64,000 bases of DNA, taken from positions 62,001-126,000 of the forward strand of contig NZ_JACWZY010000007.1 of assembly GCF_014699005.1 (NCBI RefSeq), in the 5' to 3' direction. Under the pieces are notes generated by a model, which searched no databases, was not told where the DNA came from, and saw only the letters and a list, made by a program, of their open reading frames with translations. This document shows positions 9,576 to 18,478 of the stretch, piece after piece (positions within the stretch are counted from its first letter, which is position 1; each line of letters opens with the position of its first letter). The DNA is from Spirosoma profusum (lineage in GTDB: Bacteria > Bacteroidota > Bacteroidia > Cytophagales > Spirosomataceae). A program made the position numbers and the translations under genes.

Positions 9576-9582
9576 ACTGAAG

Positions 9583-9636
9583 AATTTTCGGGTTTCAGGT
9601 TGGGTGACATATTCGCCAACCTGAAACCCGAAAATT
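9583..9636. terminator. Perfect 21 bp-stem hairpin between hcp3 and hcp4
   Basis: The arms at 9583-9603 and 9616-9636 are perfectly complementary over 21 bp with a 12-base loop, the same dimensions as the hairpin at 9132-9185 but a different sequence. It starts 7 bp after the hcp3 stop and ends 28 bp before the hcp4 ATG. Confidence 0.8.
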
Positions 9637-9664
9637 AAAACTGGTCAACAAAACGTATTCAGCT

Positions 9665-10171
9665 ATGTCATTCAAGGCCACATTAACGGTAGAAGGTAAA
9701 GAGTTCAATGTGTTGCAGTGCACCCATACGCTGTCGCAGAAATACGAGAAGGGGCGGGCCACGTCAGGTGTGCGTGGAGGAGTGATAATTATGATACTGG
9801 ACGGTACTGACGACGATATGTTAGGCGACTGGGCAACCGGTCCTACCACAAAAAAAGATGGTGAAATAAAATTTGACCGTATCGACCAACAGTCAACACT
9901 GCAAAAACTCGAATTTAAAGAAGCTTACGCCACACTGTACTTCGAATTTATGGCATCGCGCTATATAGATGATTTAGATGGTGTTATGGAAGCCATTAAC
10001 GCAAACATAGCTACCGATATCGTTAAGGAAAATCTGATGCTTGAGCGGTTAGTTAACAATACGAATACTATACTCCGGTTTGCCAACCGAACCCGTGTCA
10101 GTAATTGTATTCTTTTGCGATTATCAGCCGGAAAGATCAAACTCGACGGTATTGATCACCAAAACACTTAA
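9665..10171 (+). CDS. T6SS Hcp/TssD, paralogue 4 with an internal insertion
   Basis: A 168-residue Hcp relative. The core starts SFKATLTVEGKEFNVLQC and contains LGDWATGPTTKKDGEI and LEFKEAYATLYFEF. About 45 residues (roughly 100-148, helix-like, starting near YIDDLDGVMEAI) are inserted before the closing strand LSAGKIKLDGIDHQNT. The insertion is in the same place as in paralogue 2 but its sequence differs, while the closing strands are alike (IxxxxIxHQN). The gene ends 3 bp before vgrG, which suggests co-translation with the spike and perhaps a paired Hcp-VgrG delivery unit (inference). Confidence 0.8.
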   Translation: MSFKATLTVEGKEFNVLQCTHTLSQKYEKGRATSGVRGGVIIMILDGTDDDMLGDWATGPTTKKDGEIKFDRIDQQSTLQKLEFKEAYATLYFEFMASRYIDDLDGVMEAINANIATDIVKENLMLERLVNNTNTILRFANRTRVSNCILLRLSAGKIKLDGIDHQNT

Positions 10172-10174
10172 CGA

Positions 10175-11950
10175 ATGGCCAAACAGGTCATTACCCACGT
10201 AGAACTGGAAGGCGGGAAGGAACTGAAACAGGTTTCGGGGCTCACCATTGAGCAGGATTTGTTCGGCCACCATCAGTTTGAACTTGCCGTGCCGTTTGAA
10301 GAACTGGAAGACCGCAACGAGCTATTCTTTCATGAGTCGCACCGGAACGTAATCGGCAAAACCATTCAGTTTTCATTCGAGCCGCTACTCGAAAAAGGCT
10401 CTTTCGATTTCAAATTCAAAGGCATCATTACCGAACTGGCGCTGAAAAACACCAGCGACATGTCCAATGTTTTTTTATTGAAAGGATACGGTCTGACTAT
10501 TCTGTTGGAAGACAGTCGATTACGTCGATCTTTTCTGCAATGCTCGATCAGCGATATTGTCGATAAAGTGTTGAGTCCGTATCCGAGCAATCTGCTGAAA
10601 CGTTCGGTTAAACCGAAGCATACCGACCCCCTGAAATACGTCGTTCAGTACGACGAAACGGCCTTTGAGTTTCTGGCGCGGCTGGCTGCCGAATATGGTG
10701 AATGGTGTTTCTACGACGGGCAGCAACTAATTTTCGGCAAACCCGACGATAATAAAGTAGACTTCCTGGTCGATGGCATGCAGACGTTTGCCATGAGTTT
10801 GCGACTGAAACCCGCCAAATTTCTCTATACCCGCTACGACTACATCGCCGACCGTACCTACGAAAGTCACTCCAAAGATCAGCAGGTGAGTGGCCTGGGT
10901 CAGTGGGGCGATTTTACGTTGGATGAATCCGAGAAAATGTTCAGTCAGGAGTCACAAGTACCGCTGCCCAAACTCGTGTATGGACAAAGCGAACTGGATG
11001 AAGTCGCGAAAACGCAGAAAGCGATGGATGCCAGCCGGCTAGTTGATTTTCAGGGATTTGGTGAAAATCCGGACGTATCGGTCGGAACGGTTATTTCTGT
11101 AAAAGGGACACGTATCACCGAGCGTGGTACGTCCGAAGAAAACTTTGGAAGCTATCGGGTTACACACGTATCACACTCGCTGGATAGCAGCGGAAATTAC
11201 GCCAATACGTTCCGGGCCGTTCCTGATTCCGTTACGTATCCACCGCCAAATCCAACGTATCGGTTGCCAATTGGCCAACCCGAATTGGCCAAAGTGATTG
11301 ATAATGAAGATCCTGATAAACTAGGCCGTGTAAAAGTAGAATTTATGTGGCCTGGCCAGGACAAACAGTCCGACTGGTTGCGAGTGGCCCATACCTACAC
11401 CTCTGATGGCGAAGGAATGCTGTTTGTGCCGGAAATCGATGCTCAGGTCATGATCGCCTACGAGTCGAACCTGGCCGAATATCCCTACGTATTGACAAGC
11501 CTTTACCCAAAAAATAACGATGTCGATTACACGTATCGCGATAACGTACAGAAAACCATCCAGACAAAAGGCGGCAATAAGATTAGCCTATATGACAAAG
11601 ATGGCGAACAGAAAATTGAACTGACCAACGTCAACAAAACCGATACGCGCGTACTGCTCTCCTTTGATGGTGATGGTAAAATTACCATCGAAACGCAGGG
11701 CCTGATTCACATTGAAGGGAAAGATATTGAGGTAAAAGCTCAGAACGATATCAAGATGGAGGCTATGAACAACATCGAATTAAAAGCGACAAACAGCGTA
11801 AAAATTGAAGGCACAGCCAACGTCGAAATCAAGGGTGCTCAGGTCAAAGCCGAAGCCGATGCCACTGCCGAAATAAAAGCCAATGCACAACTGTCGCTCA
11901 ACGGCAGTGCCATGGTGGAAGTCAAAGGTGGAGTGATTATGCTAAACTAG
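10175..11950 (+). CDS. vgrG: T6SS spike protein VgrG/TssI
   Basis: A 591-residue VgrG. The gp27-like hub covers roughly 1-360 (phage tail/late-control-D fold, with YDETAFEFLARLAAEYGEWCFYDG near 157-180). The OB domain follows (LGRVKVEFMWPGQ ... WLRVAHTY) near 375-430. The C terminus is a gp5-like beta-helix of short repeats (IELKATNSVKIEGTANVEIK style), ending VKGGVIMLN. No effector domain follows the needle, so toxic cargo must be non-covalent or encoded elsewhere. It starts 3 bp after hcp4 and is the last plus-strand tss gene here. Confidence 0.94.
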   Translation: MAKQVITHVELEGGKELKQVSGLTIEQDLFGHHQFELAVPFEELEDRNELFFHESHRNVIGKTIQFSFEPLLEKGSFDFKFKGIITELALKNTSDMSNVFLLKGYGLTILLEDSRLRRSFLQCSISDIVDKVLSPYPSNLLKRSVKPKHTDPLKYVVQYDETAFEFLARLAAEYGEWCFYDGQQLIFGKPDDNKVDFLVDGMQTFAMSLRLKPAKFLYTRYDYIADRTYESHSKDQQVSGLGQWGDFTLDESEKMFSQESQVPLPKLVYGQSELDEVAKTQKAMDASRLVDFQGFGENPDVSVGTVISVKGTRITERGTSEENFGSYRVTHVSHSLDSSGNYANTFRAVPDSVTYPPPNPTYRLPIGQPELAKVIDNEDPDKLGRVKVEFMWPGQDKQSDWLRVAHTYTSDGEGMLFVPEIDAQVMIAYESNLAEYPYVLTSLYPKNNDVDYTYRDNVQKTIQTKGGNKISLYDKDGEQKIELTNVNKTDTRVLLSFDGDGKITIETQGLIHIEGKDIEVKAQNDIKMEAMNNIELKATNSVKIEGTANVEIKGAQVKAEADATAEIKANAQLSLNGSAMVEVKGGVIMLN

Positions 11951-12030
11951 GGAAATTGTCGTCTGGACGTCCACGTCCGGGTGTGAAAAATCTGAGTCGC
12001 CCGGACGTGGACGTCCAGACGACAGTTTCC
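11951..12030. terminator. Bidirectional terminator hairpin between vgrG and tssN
   Basis: A perfect 24 bp stem (11958-11981 with 12000-12023), extended by 7 bp with one mismatch, around an 18-base loop. It fills the gap between two converging genes almost completely. Confidence 0.85.
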
Positions 12031-12033
12031 CAC

Positions 12034-12792
12034 TCACGCTCTCCGCGCAATAATAGTCGCGTTATCAACTAACTGATTCTGTGAAAAATCGAGCGCCGGG
12101 TCCAGATAAACTGGGCGCTGCCACCAACCCGCTTTTTTGGTGAATACCCAGCCAAACGGACGCCCCGCTGTATCGACGAATTGTATGGGACTGTTGGGCG
12201 TTCGCTCGTTATAATCGTTGATAAAGACCAGAAATAAATCGCCTAAAGGCATCGCAACGGGTGCTTTCGCTTTGAAATTTGTAAAATTCTTGTCTTCCGG
12301 AGTTTTCAAAAACTCAAATTGGAGCACTAAAATTTTCGATAAGTCGAGCAAATCGACGTCGGGCATATCTCCATTGACGGGATAATACCATTTCTTATAA
12401 TCGGCGGGCGGAATTTGTAAATAATAATGATAGGCTTCCCGCACCAGAAACGGAGCCATAAACGGTAGGAGGCTTGTTACGAACGGCCACCGGTCTGCCA
12501 GATAGCCGGTACGTTGGTAGATGAACAGCGCAACGCCCATACCAGCCAGCAGTATCAGAAAGGTTGTGACAACCCCACGTCCGAACGTAACAAAGCCAGC
12601 TTCTAAAAATCGGGGTCCCAGCCATACATGAAGCACACCGATTCCGACCGCCAGCAATTGTACTATAAAATAATTACGTTGAAAATTGACACTTTCGAGT
12701 GTACCGGCAAAACCCGCTGCTCCGAGCAGCAACGCAATGACAATGCCATACAGAAGCCCCGGAAATCGTTTTGCAAAAGATAAATTGGGCAT
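12034..12792 (-). CDS. tssN: T6SS-iii membrane protein TssN-like
   Basis: About 252 residues from ATG 12792 (MPNLSFAKRF); an upstream in-frame start at 12882 would add an unlikely 30-residue extension. The N-terminal half has several hydrophobic spans (LLYGIVIALLLGAAGFAG, a segment near FIVQLLAVGIGVLHVWLG, TTFLILLAGMGVALFIY, FVTSLLPFMAPFLV). A soluble C-terminal domain follows, ending with GWVFTKKAGWW, then LDPALDFSQNQLVDN and a terminal IIARR. This matches TssN, a T6SS-iii-specific membrane subunit, as I recall the family. It converges on vgrG, so it is transcribed separately from the main tss run. Confidence 0.7.
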   Translation of the reverse strand: MPNLSFAKRFPGLLYGIVIALLLGAAGFAGTLESVNFQRNYFIVQLLAVGIGVLHVWLGPRFLEAGFVTFGRGVVTTFLILLAGMGVALFIYQRTGYLADRWPFVTSLLPFMAPFLVREAYHYYLQIPPADYKKWYYPVNGDMPDVDLLDLSKILVLQFEFLKTPEDKNFTNFKAKAPVAMPLGDLFLVFINDYNERTPNSPIQFVDTAGRPFGWVFTKKAGWWQRPVYLDPALDFSQNQLVDNATIIARRA

Positions 12793-12939
12793 TACAAATA
12801 AAAAGTGTTGATAACGAAAGAGCTGTTTCGGTCTATTTTGGCAATATCGGCCAAAATTTAAGTGAACGAGCCGAAAAAGCAATGATAAGCTGTAAATACG
12901 GTGCTAAAAAACACCTTTCCTCCAATCCCGAATAATCTT

Positions 12940-12947
12940 TACCTTTG
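12940..12947 (+). promoter_or_regulatory. Bacteroidetes -7 element for nuoK
   Basis: TACCTTTG matches the Bacteroidetes TAnnTTTG element, 26 bp before the nuoK ATG. No clear -33 TTG was found. Confidence 0.6.
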
Positions 12948-12973
12948 CGGTACTTTTTATTAACTGGCAAGCC

Positions 12974-13318
12974 ATGCAACCCACGCAGGACGTCCTCATT
13001 CCGGAAGTCATTCAGCAAATACCGCTCACGTATTATCTGATTCTCAGTACCGCACTGTTCGTTATCGGCATCATTGGCGTACTGACCCGACGCAACGCGA
13101 TCATTATCTTCATGTCAATTGAGTTGATGCTAAATGCAGTGAATTTATTACTCATTGCTTTTTCTTCGTATCGCTCCGACTCAGCCGGTCAGGTATTTGT
13201 TTTTTTTATAATGGCCGTTGCCGCTGCCGAAGTATCGGTTGGGTTGGCTATTATTGTTATGATTTACCGCAACACCCGCTCCATCGACGTGGGATTGCTC
13301 AACAAACTGAAATGGTAA
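12974..13318 (+). CDS. nuoK: NADH-quinone oxidoreductase subunit K
   Basis: A 114-residue, three-helix membrane subunit of respiratory complex I. Family hallmarks are the second helix [20 protein letters not shown] with its conserved membrane Glu, and the third helix [18 protein letters not shown] with a second conserved Glu. Both are part of the proton path. A strong promoter-like TACCTTTG sits just upstream and the preceding gene is an oppositely oriented tss gene, so this starts a nuoKLMN transcription unit. nuoA-J are not next to it. Confidence 0.95.
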   Translation: MQPTQDVLIPEVIQQIPLTYYLILSTALFVIGIIGVLTRRNAIIIFMSIELMLNAVNLLLIAFSSYRSDSAGQVFVFFIMAVAAAEVSVGLAIIVMIYRNTRSIDVGLLNKLKW

Positions 13319-13352
13319 AAGAACAGATGGGTATTTGCTGGAACGCCAGCCT

Positions 13353-13382
13353 ATTCACTCATTCGCTCATTCACTCATTCGC
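13353..13382 (+). repeat. Short tandem direct repeat between nuoK and nuoL
   Basis: The unit ATTCACTCATTCGCTC is present nearly twice in tandem just before the nuoL start codon. The words resemble the arm of the hairpin at 24807-24878. Its role is unknown. Confidence 0.6.
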
Positions 13383-13391
13383 AATTAGTAA

Positions 13392-15305
13392 ATGAAACTA
13401 GAATTACTCTGCGCCCTCATTCCTCTTTTACCACTGATTGGCTTTCTTATCAATGGCCTCGGCTTTCGGCGACTTCCGACGGGTTTGGCGGGCGTCGTGG
13501 CGACTGGGGCCGTTGTCGTTTCCTTTCTACTATCGATCTCTTTGTTTGGAACGTTCCAGTCAGGAAATAGCCAACCCATCATCGCCAACCTCTTCGACTG
13601 GATTAGCGTAGGTGATTTGCACATCAATTTCTCGTTCCAGATTGATCAGTTATCGCTACTGATGCTGCTGGTTGTTACGGGCGTTGGTTCGCTGATTCAT
13701 CTGTATAGCATTGGCTACATGAGCCACGACGAAGGTTTTGGGAAGTTTATGGCGTTCCTGAACCTGTTTATTTTCTTCATGCTTTTGCTGGTGATGGGTT
13801 CCAACTACGTCATTATGTTCATTGGCTGGGAGGGCGTTGGTCTGTGTTCTTACCTGCTCATTGGCTTCTGGAACAAGAATACCAGTTATAACAATGCCGC
13901 CCGGAAAGCTTTCGTCATGAACCGTATTGGCGATTTAGGGTTTCTGCTCGGGATATTCATGCTGATCAATACGTTCGGTACAGTTGAATACCTGGACGTA
14001 TTTAAACAGGCAACGAGTTTAGAAGTTGGTGATAAAACCATACTGGCCATTACGTTGCTGCTGTTTGTGGGCGCTATGGGTAAATCGGCCCAGATTCCGC
14101 TCTACACCTGGCTGCCCGACGCTATGGCGGGCCCTACTCCAGTTTCTGCTCTGATTCACGCAGCAACGATGGTGACGGCGGGTATCTACATGGTGGTACG
14201 TTCGAACGTATTATACACGCTTTCTCCGCTAACGCTTGAGATTATTGGCATTATTGCTATTGCAACCGCCCTGCTGGCCGCTTCGATTGGCCTGCTCCAG
14301 AACGACATCAAGAAAGTACTGGCTTACTCAACCGTATCGCAATTGGGCTATATGTTCCTTGGTCTGAGTGCTACGGCGTATACGGCGGGTATGTTCCACG
14401 TAATGACACACGCTTTCTTCAAAGCCTTGTTATTCTTGGGCGCTGGTAGTGTCATTCACGCTATGTCCGACGAGCAGGATATTCGTAAGATGGGCGGTCT
14501 GCGGAAAGCATTACCTATTACGTTTGTTACGTTCCTGATTGGTACGATTGCAATTTCGGGCTTGCCACCTTTTGCTGGTTTCTTCTCGAAAGATGAAATT
14601 CTGGCGCACGTTTTCGAACATAACAAACTGCTCTGGGCATTAGGCGTACTTGGTTCAGGACTTACGTCCTTCTACATGTTCCGTCTGCTGTTCCTGACAT
14701 TCTTCGGTGATTTCCGGGGGACAGAACAACAGAAACATCATTTACATGAATCACCCCTTTCGATGACACTACCCCTGATGGTACTAGCTGTTCTGTCAGC
14801 TTTAGGAGGTGGCTTGAATCTTCCCAGTGGCGGATGGCTGAGTAATTTCATGGCTCCATTGTTTGAGGGTTCCCGCCAGGTAAATCCCGAAGCCTTTGGC
14901 GAATCGCATCTGTCGCATAGCACCGAATACGTATTGATGGCAGTTTCGGCTGGCGTTGCGTTGGTCTCCATGATTATCGCTTACGCCATGTACGTGCGTC
15001 GTCAGGCGGTTCCCGTTTCTGATGCAACCGACCGTTCCCTGCCCGAACAGGTCATTTACAACAAATACTACGTCGATGAATTGTACGAGAGTATCATTGT
15101 CCGGCCAATCCGTGGTTTGGGTGATGCGCTGTACAGTTTTGGCGAAGGATTGGTCGATGGCATTGTAAATGGGGTGGCCTGGCTGGTACGTCAGAGTTCG
15201 GCGCAACTGCGGTTGTTGCAGAATGGCTCCATTGGCTTTTACGTACTGGCGATGGTGGTCAGTATTGTGCTCATTTTCGCCCTGCGATTCTTCGTAAGAT
15301 TCTAA
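13392..15305 (+). CDS. nuoL: NADH-quinone oxidoreductase subunit L
   Basis: A 637-residue antiporter-like subunit of complex I with about 14-16 membrane spans. Conserved features are GWEGVGLCSYLLIGFW, the TWLPDAMAGPTPVSALIHAATMVTAG proton-channel region near residues 236-261, and FLGAGSVIHAM. The C-terminal part (about 490-637) should include the lateral amphipathic helix that couples the antiporter subunits. Length and start (MKLELLCALIPLLPLIGF) are normal. It lies 73 bp after nuoK. Confidence 0.96.
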   Translation: MKLELLCALIPLLPLIGFLINGLGFRRLPTGLAGVVATGAVVVSFLLSISLFGTFQSGNSQPIIANLFDWISVGDLHINFSFQIDQLSLLMLLVVTGVGSLIHLYSIGYMSHDEGFGKFMAFLNLFIFFMLLLVMGSNYVIMFIGWEGVGLCSYLLIGFWNKNTSYNNAARKAFVMNRIGDLGFLLGIFMLINTFGTVEYLDVFKQATSLEVGDKTILAITLLLFVGAMGKSAQIPLYTWLPDAMAGPTPVSALIHAATMVTAGIYMVVRSNVLYTLSPLTLEIIGIIAIATALLAASIGLLQNDIKKVLAYSTVSQLGYMFLGLSATAYTAGMFHVMTHAFFKALLFLGAGSVIHAMSDEQDIRKMGGLRKALPITFVTFLIGTIAISGLPPFAGFFSKDEILAHVFEHNKLLWALGVLGSGLTSFYMFRLLFLTFFGDFRGTEQQKHHLHESPLSMTLPLMVLAVLSALGGGLNLPSGGWLSNFMAPLFEGSRQVNPEAFGESHLSHSTEYVLMAVSAGVALVSMIIAYAMYVRRQAVPVSDATDRSLPEQVIYNKYYVDELYESIIVRPIRGLGDALYSFGEGLVDGIVNGVAWLVRQSSAQLRLLQNGSIGFYVLAMVVSIVLIFALRFFVRF

Positions 15306-15381
15306 CTATTTTCTGTCGATTGGCAACGTAACGCTCGTCGAACGAACCGGAGTACCGGAACGTAATTCGTAAATCATTGAT

Positions 15382-16863
15382 ATGCTTACACTATTTCTGA
15401 TTTTATTTCCTGTTGTAGCCGCTACGTTAATCCTATTGATAGGAGGGAGCGAACGTACTAAACAGATCGCATTGGTAGCAACCCTGGTCGAGTTGGCGGG
15501 CGCAGGTTATGCGTTTGCCGTATTCAAACCAGATGCTACGTCGCAGTTTGCCTTCGATTACCCTTGGATCGGCTCTTTAGGTATTCGCTTCAGTGCTGGA
15601 ATTGACGGCATTAGCGTATTACTGGTGCTACTGACCGGGCTGCTGGTTCCGTTCATTGTACTTTCTACCTTTAATCGGAATTACCCGCGCCCTGCTACGT
15701 TCTACGCGCTCATGATCTATATGCAGGCGGCTCTGATGGGCGTATTTACGGCCCGTGATGGTTTCCTGTTTTACCTATTCTTTGAAGCGGCTTTGATTCC
15801 GATTTACTTCCTGGCTGCCATGTGGGGTGGCGAAAATCGGGTGCCCGTTACGTTCAAGTTTTTTATCTATACGATTTTCGGGAGTCTGTTCATGCTGGTG
15901 GCATTGGTCTATCTATATTACCAGACACCCGCCACAGCCGGTGCAACTCACTCGGCCGCCATCGTTGATTTTTACAAGCTCAAACTTACCCCCGAAGCAC
16001 AGAACTGGGTTTTCTGGGCATTCTTTATCGCATTTGCTATCAAAATGCCAGTGTTCCCGTTCCATACATGGCAACCTGATACGTATGTAGAGTCGCCAAC
16101 ACCCGCTACGATGTTGCTGGCCGGTATTATGCTGAAAATGGGTGTGTATGGCCTGATACGTTTCATTCTGCCCATCGTGCCGCTTGGTATGGAAACCTGG
16201 GGAAAAACGGCCATTATTCTTTCGGTAATCGGTATTCTTTACGGCGCTATCATCGCCATTCGCCAGCGCGATATGAAACGGCTAATTGCGTACTCGTCAT
16301 TCTCACACGTTGGCCTGATGGCGGCTGGTGTTTTCTCGCAAACGGAAACAGGTATGCAGGGCGCATTGGTACAGATGCTGGCACACGGTATCAACGTAGT
16401 GGGCATGTTCTTTGTCGCCGATGTGATTTTCTCGCGAGCCAACACGCGCCAGCTCGACCAGCTTGGCGGAATCACTCAATCGACGCCGAAATTGACGGTT
16501 TATTTCATGATTATGCTGCTAGGTAGTGTGGCATTGCCGCTTACCAATGGTTTTGTCGGTGAGTTTTTACTGCTGCATGGCGTCTATACCTACAACCCTT
16601 ACCTGGGATTAGCCGCTGGCTTCACTATTATTTTCGGAGCGGTGTATATGCTACGTATGTTCCAGAAAAGTATGTTCGGTGCTACTACGTCTCGTACCGA
16701 GTCGTTTGCCGATCTTACTACGTCTGAAAGCTGGGTACTGATTCCGCTGGTTTTCATGGTTTTCTGGATTGGTATTTACCCGCATTCATTTTTGAACGTA
16801 ACCGAACCCGCCGTTGCTAACCTGATGAAATATATCGGCACTACGGCTGTATCTATGAAGTAA
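15382..16863 (+). CDS. nuoM: NADH-quinone oxidoreductase subunit M
   Basis: A 493-residue antiporter-like membrane subunit of complex I. Diagnostic segments are FFEAALIPIYFLAAMWGG near residue 134 with its conserved membrane Glu, the FPFHTWQPDTYVESPTPAT loop near 225, and AYSSFSHVGLMAAGVF near 305. It is of normal length, lies 76 bp after nuoL and is followed by nuoN after an 81 bp gap containing an imperfect inverted repeat. Confidence 0.96.
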   Translation: MLTLFLILFPVVAATLILLIGGSERTKQIALVATLVELAGAGYAFAVFKPDATSQFAFDYPWIGSLGIRFSAGIDGISVLLVLLTGLLVPFIVLSTFNRNYPRPATFYALMIYMQAALMGVFTARDGFLFYLFFEAALIPIYFLAAMWGGENRVPVTFKFFIYTIFGSLFMLVALVYLYYQTPATAGATHSAAIVDFYKLKLTPEAQNWVFWAFFIAFAIKMPVFPFHTWQPDTYVESPTPATMLLAGIMLKMGVYGLIRFILPIVPLGMETWGKTAIILSVIGILYGAIIAIRQRDMKRLIAYSSFSHVGLMAAGVFSQTETGMQGALVQMLAHGINVVGMFFVADVIFSRANTRQLDQLGGITQSTPKLTVYFMIMLLGSVALPLTNGFVGEFLLLHGVYTYNPYLGLAAGFTIIFGAVYMLRMFQKSMFGATTSRTESFADLTTSESWVLIPLVFMVFWIGIYPHSFLNVTEPAVANLMKYIGTTAVSMK

Positions 16864-16940
16864 GTCGATCGCTTCAATCGATAGTCGTAAGGCTATCTAA
16901 AATGAGGGCTTTCGGCTAATGACTATCGACTAACGACTTA
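16861..16940. repeat. Imperfect hairpin between nuoM and nuoN
   Basis: TAAGTCG at 16861-16867 pairs with CGACTTA at 16934-16940, and TCGATAGTC at 16878-16886 with GACTATCGA at 16921-16929. The element covers the whole nuoM-nuoN gap and ends 5 bp before the nuoN start. Confidence 0.65.
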
Positions 16941-16944
16941 AAAT

Positions 16945-18351
16945 ATGCTTCCAATTGTTCTGTTATCGGTTTTTGGGATTGTCCTGCTATTTCTGGGCTT
17001 TCTGAAATCAAAAGCGATTCTGTTGCCCGCTACGTTGTTGTGCCTGCTGCTCACGCTGGTCGTCAACTTTATCGACTGGAATAAAAACTACGTGTATTTC
17101 AACGGAATGCTGAAAACCAACAATCTGTCGATGGTTTTTACGGCCATCGTGTTGGGTTCGGCGTTTATGGTCGTGGCTTTATCAAGTAGCTTCACAGAAA
17201 ATGAGGAGTCGCAACCCGCTGAATACTATGGTCTTATTCTGTTCTCGTTAGTAGGAGCTATCATGATGGTGAGCTTCGAGAACCTGATTATGCTGTTTGT
17301 TGGGGTAGAGATTCTGTCAGTAGCCATGTACGTACTGACCGGGAGCGACAAACGGAATCTGCGTTCGAACGAAGCGGCTTTGAAATACTTTCTAATGGGT
17401 GCTTTCGCCACGGGAATTATGCTGTTTGGTATGGCACTACTTTATGGCGCTACTGGCTCGTTTACCATTGCGGGAATTGGCTCGTATGCCGCCAATCCGC
17501 AGGTTGGCCTTTCTTTATTGCTCTACGTAGGGTTGCTAATGCTGCTGATTGGCTTGCTGTTTAAAGTATCGGCGGCTCCCTTCCATTTCTGGACACCCGA
17601 CGTATACGACGGCGCACCAACCATTTTCACGGCGTTCATGTCGACAGTTGTTAAAACGGCTGGATTTGCGGCTCTGTTTCACCTGTTATCAGCCTCATTT
17701 ACGGGTGTTTATGCGTTCTGGTGGACTATTTTAGCCATTATCACGGCCATTACGTTGGTAGCCGGTAACGTAACAGCGGTGTACCAGAACAGCTTTAAGC
17801 GAATGATGGCCTATTCCAGCATTTCACACGCGGGATATCTCCTGATTGGATTGGCTGCATTGGGTTCACAAACGAAACAAGCTATTGTATTTTATTCACT
17901 GGCTTATTCCGTCGCAACGATTTCGGCATTTGGCGTGCTACTATTGGTTGCCCAGCAACGTAGCACGCAAACAATTACAGGCGAAGGGAACATTGCCGAA
18001 AATTTTGACTCCTTTAATGGACTGGCTCGTCAGAATCCTTTGTTGGGTTTTGCCATGACCGTTTCGATGCTGTCGTTGGCTGGTATTCCGCTGACAGCTG
18101 GGTTCTGGGGTAAATTCTATATGTTTTCTACCGCTGTAGAACGAGGTCAGATCTGGCTGCTGGTTGTGGCTGTATTGATGTCGGCGGTGGGTATTTATTA
18201 TTATTTCCGGGTTATCATTGCCATGTATTTTCGGGATGGAGCCACTGAGCCAATTCAGGTTGCTCCTTTTTATCGATACGTTTTGCTGGCTGCCACTATT
18301 TTAACATTGGGTTTGGGTATTGTTCCGGGCGTGTTGCAAGGAATTTTTTAG
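16945..18351 (+). CDS. nuoN: NADH-quinone oxidoreductase subunit N
   Basis: A 468-residue third antiporter-like subunit of complex I. Markers are FVGVEILSVAMYVLTG near residue 117 with its conserved Glu, the SAAPFHFWTPDVYDGAPT loop near 210, and AYSSISHAGYLLIGLAALG near 290. Some 13-14 membrane spans are visible. It is the last gene of the nuoKLMN unit; a separate promoter follows for the next gene. Confidence 0.96.
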   Translation: MLPIVLLSVFGIVLLFLGFLKSKAILLPATLLCLLLTLVVNFIDWNKNYVYFNGMLKTNNLSMVFTAIVLGSAFMVVALSSSFTENEESQPAEYYGLILFSLVGAIMMVSFENLIMLFVGVEILSVAMYVLTGSDKRNLRSNEAALKYFLMGAFATGIMLFGMALLYGATGSFTIAGIGSYAANPQVGLSLLLYVGLLMLLIGLLFKVSAAPFHFWTPDVYDGAPTIFTAFMSTVVKTAGFAALFHLLSASFTGVYAFWWTILAIITAITLVAGNVTAVYQNSFKRMMAYSSISHAGYLLIGLAALGSQTKQAIVFYSLAYSVATISAFGVLLLVAQQRSTQTITGEGNIAENFDSFNGLARQNPLLGFAMTVSMLSLAGIPLTAGFWGKFYMFSTAVERGQIWLLVVAVLMSAVGIYYYFRVIIAMYFRDGATEPIQVAPFYRYVLLAATILTLGLGIVPGVLQGIF

Positions 18352-18390
18352 TAAACGGCTAGCGTATTTTATACGATATGACAAGGTAGA

Positions 18391-18423
18391 TTGTAAGCCT
18401 TTGGCGTCTATTTCGTACTTTTG
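18391..18423 (+). promoter_or_regulatory. Bacteroidetes promoter for the GtrA-like gene
   Basis: TTG at 18391-18393 and TACTTTTG at 18416-18423 are separated by 22 bp, matching the TTG / TAnnTTTG arrangement. The downstream start lies about 55 bp further on. Confidence 0.65.
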
Positions 18424-18478
18424 ACGTATTGTATTAAAAATAGTCCAGCTAATAACTTGTAATAAGTTTCGTAATTCA

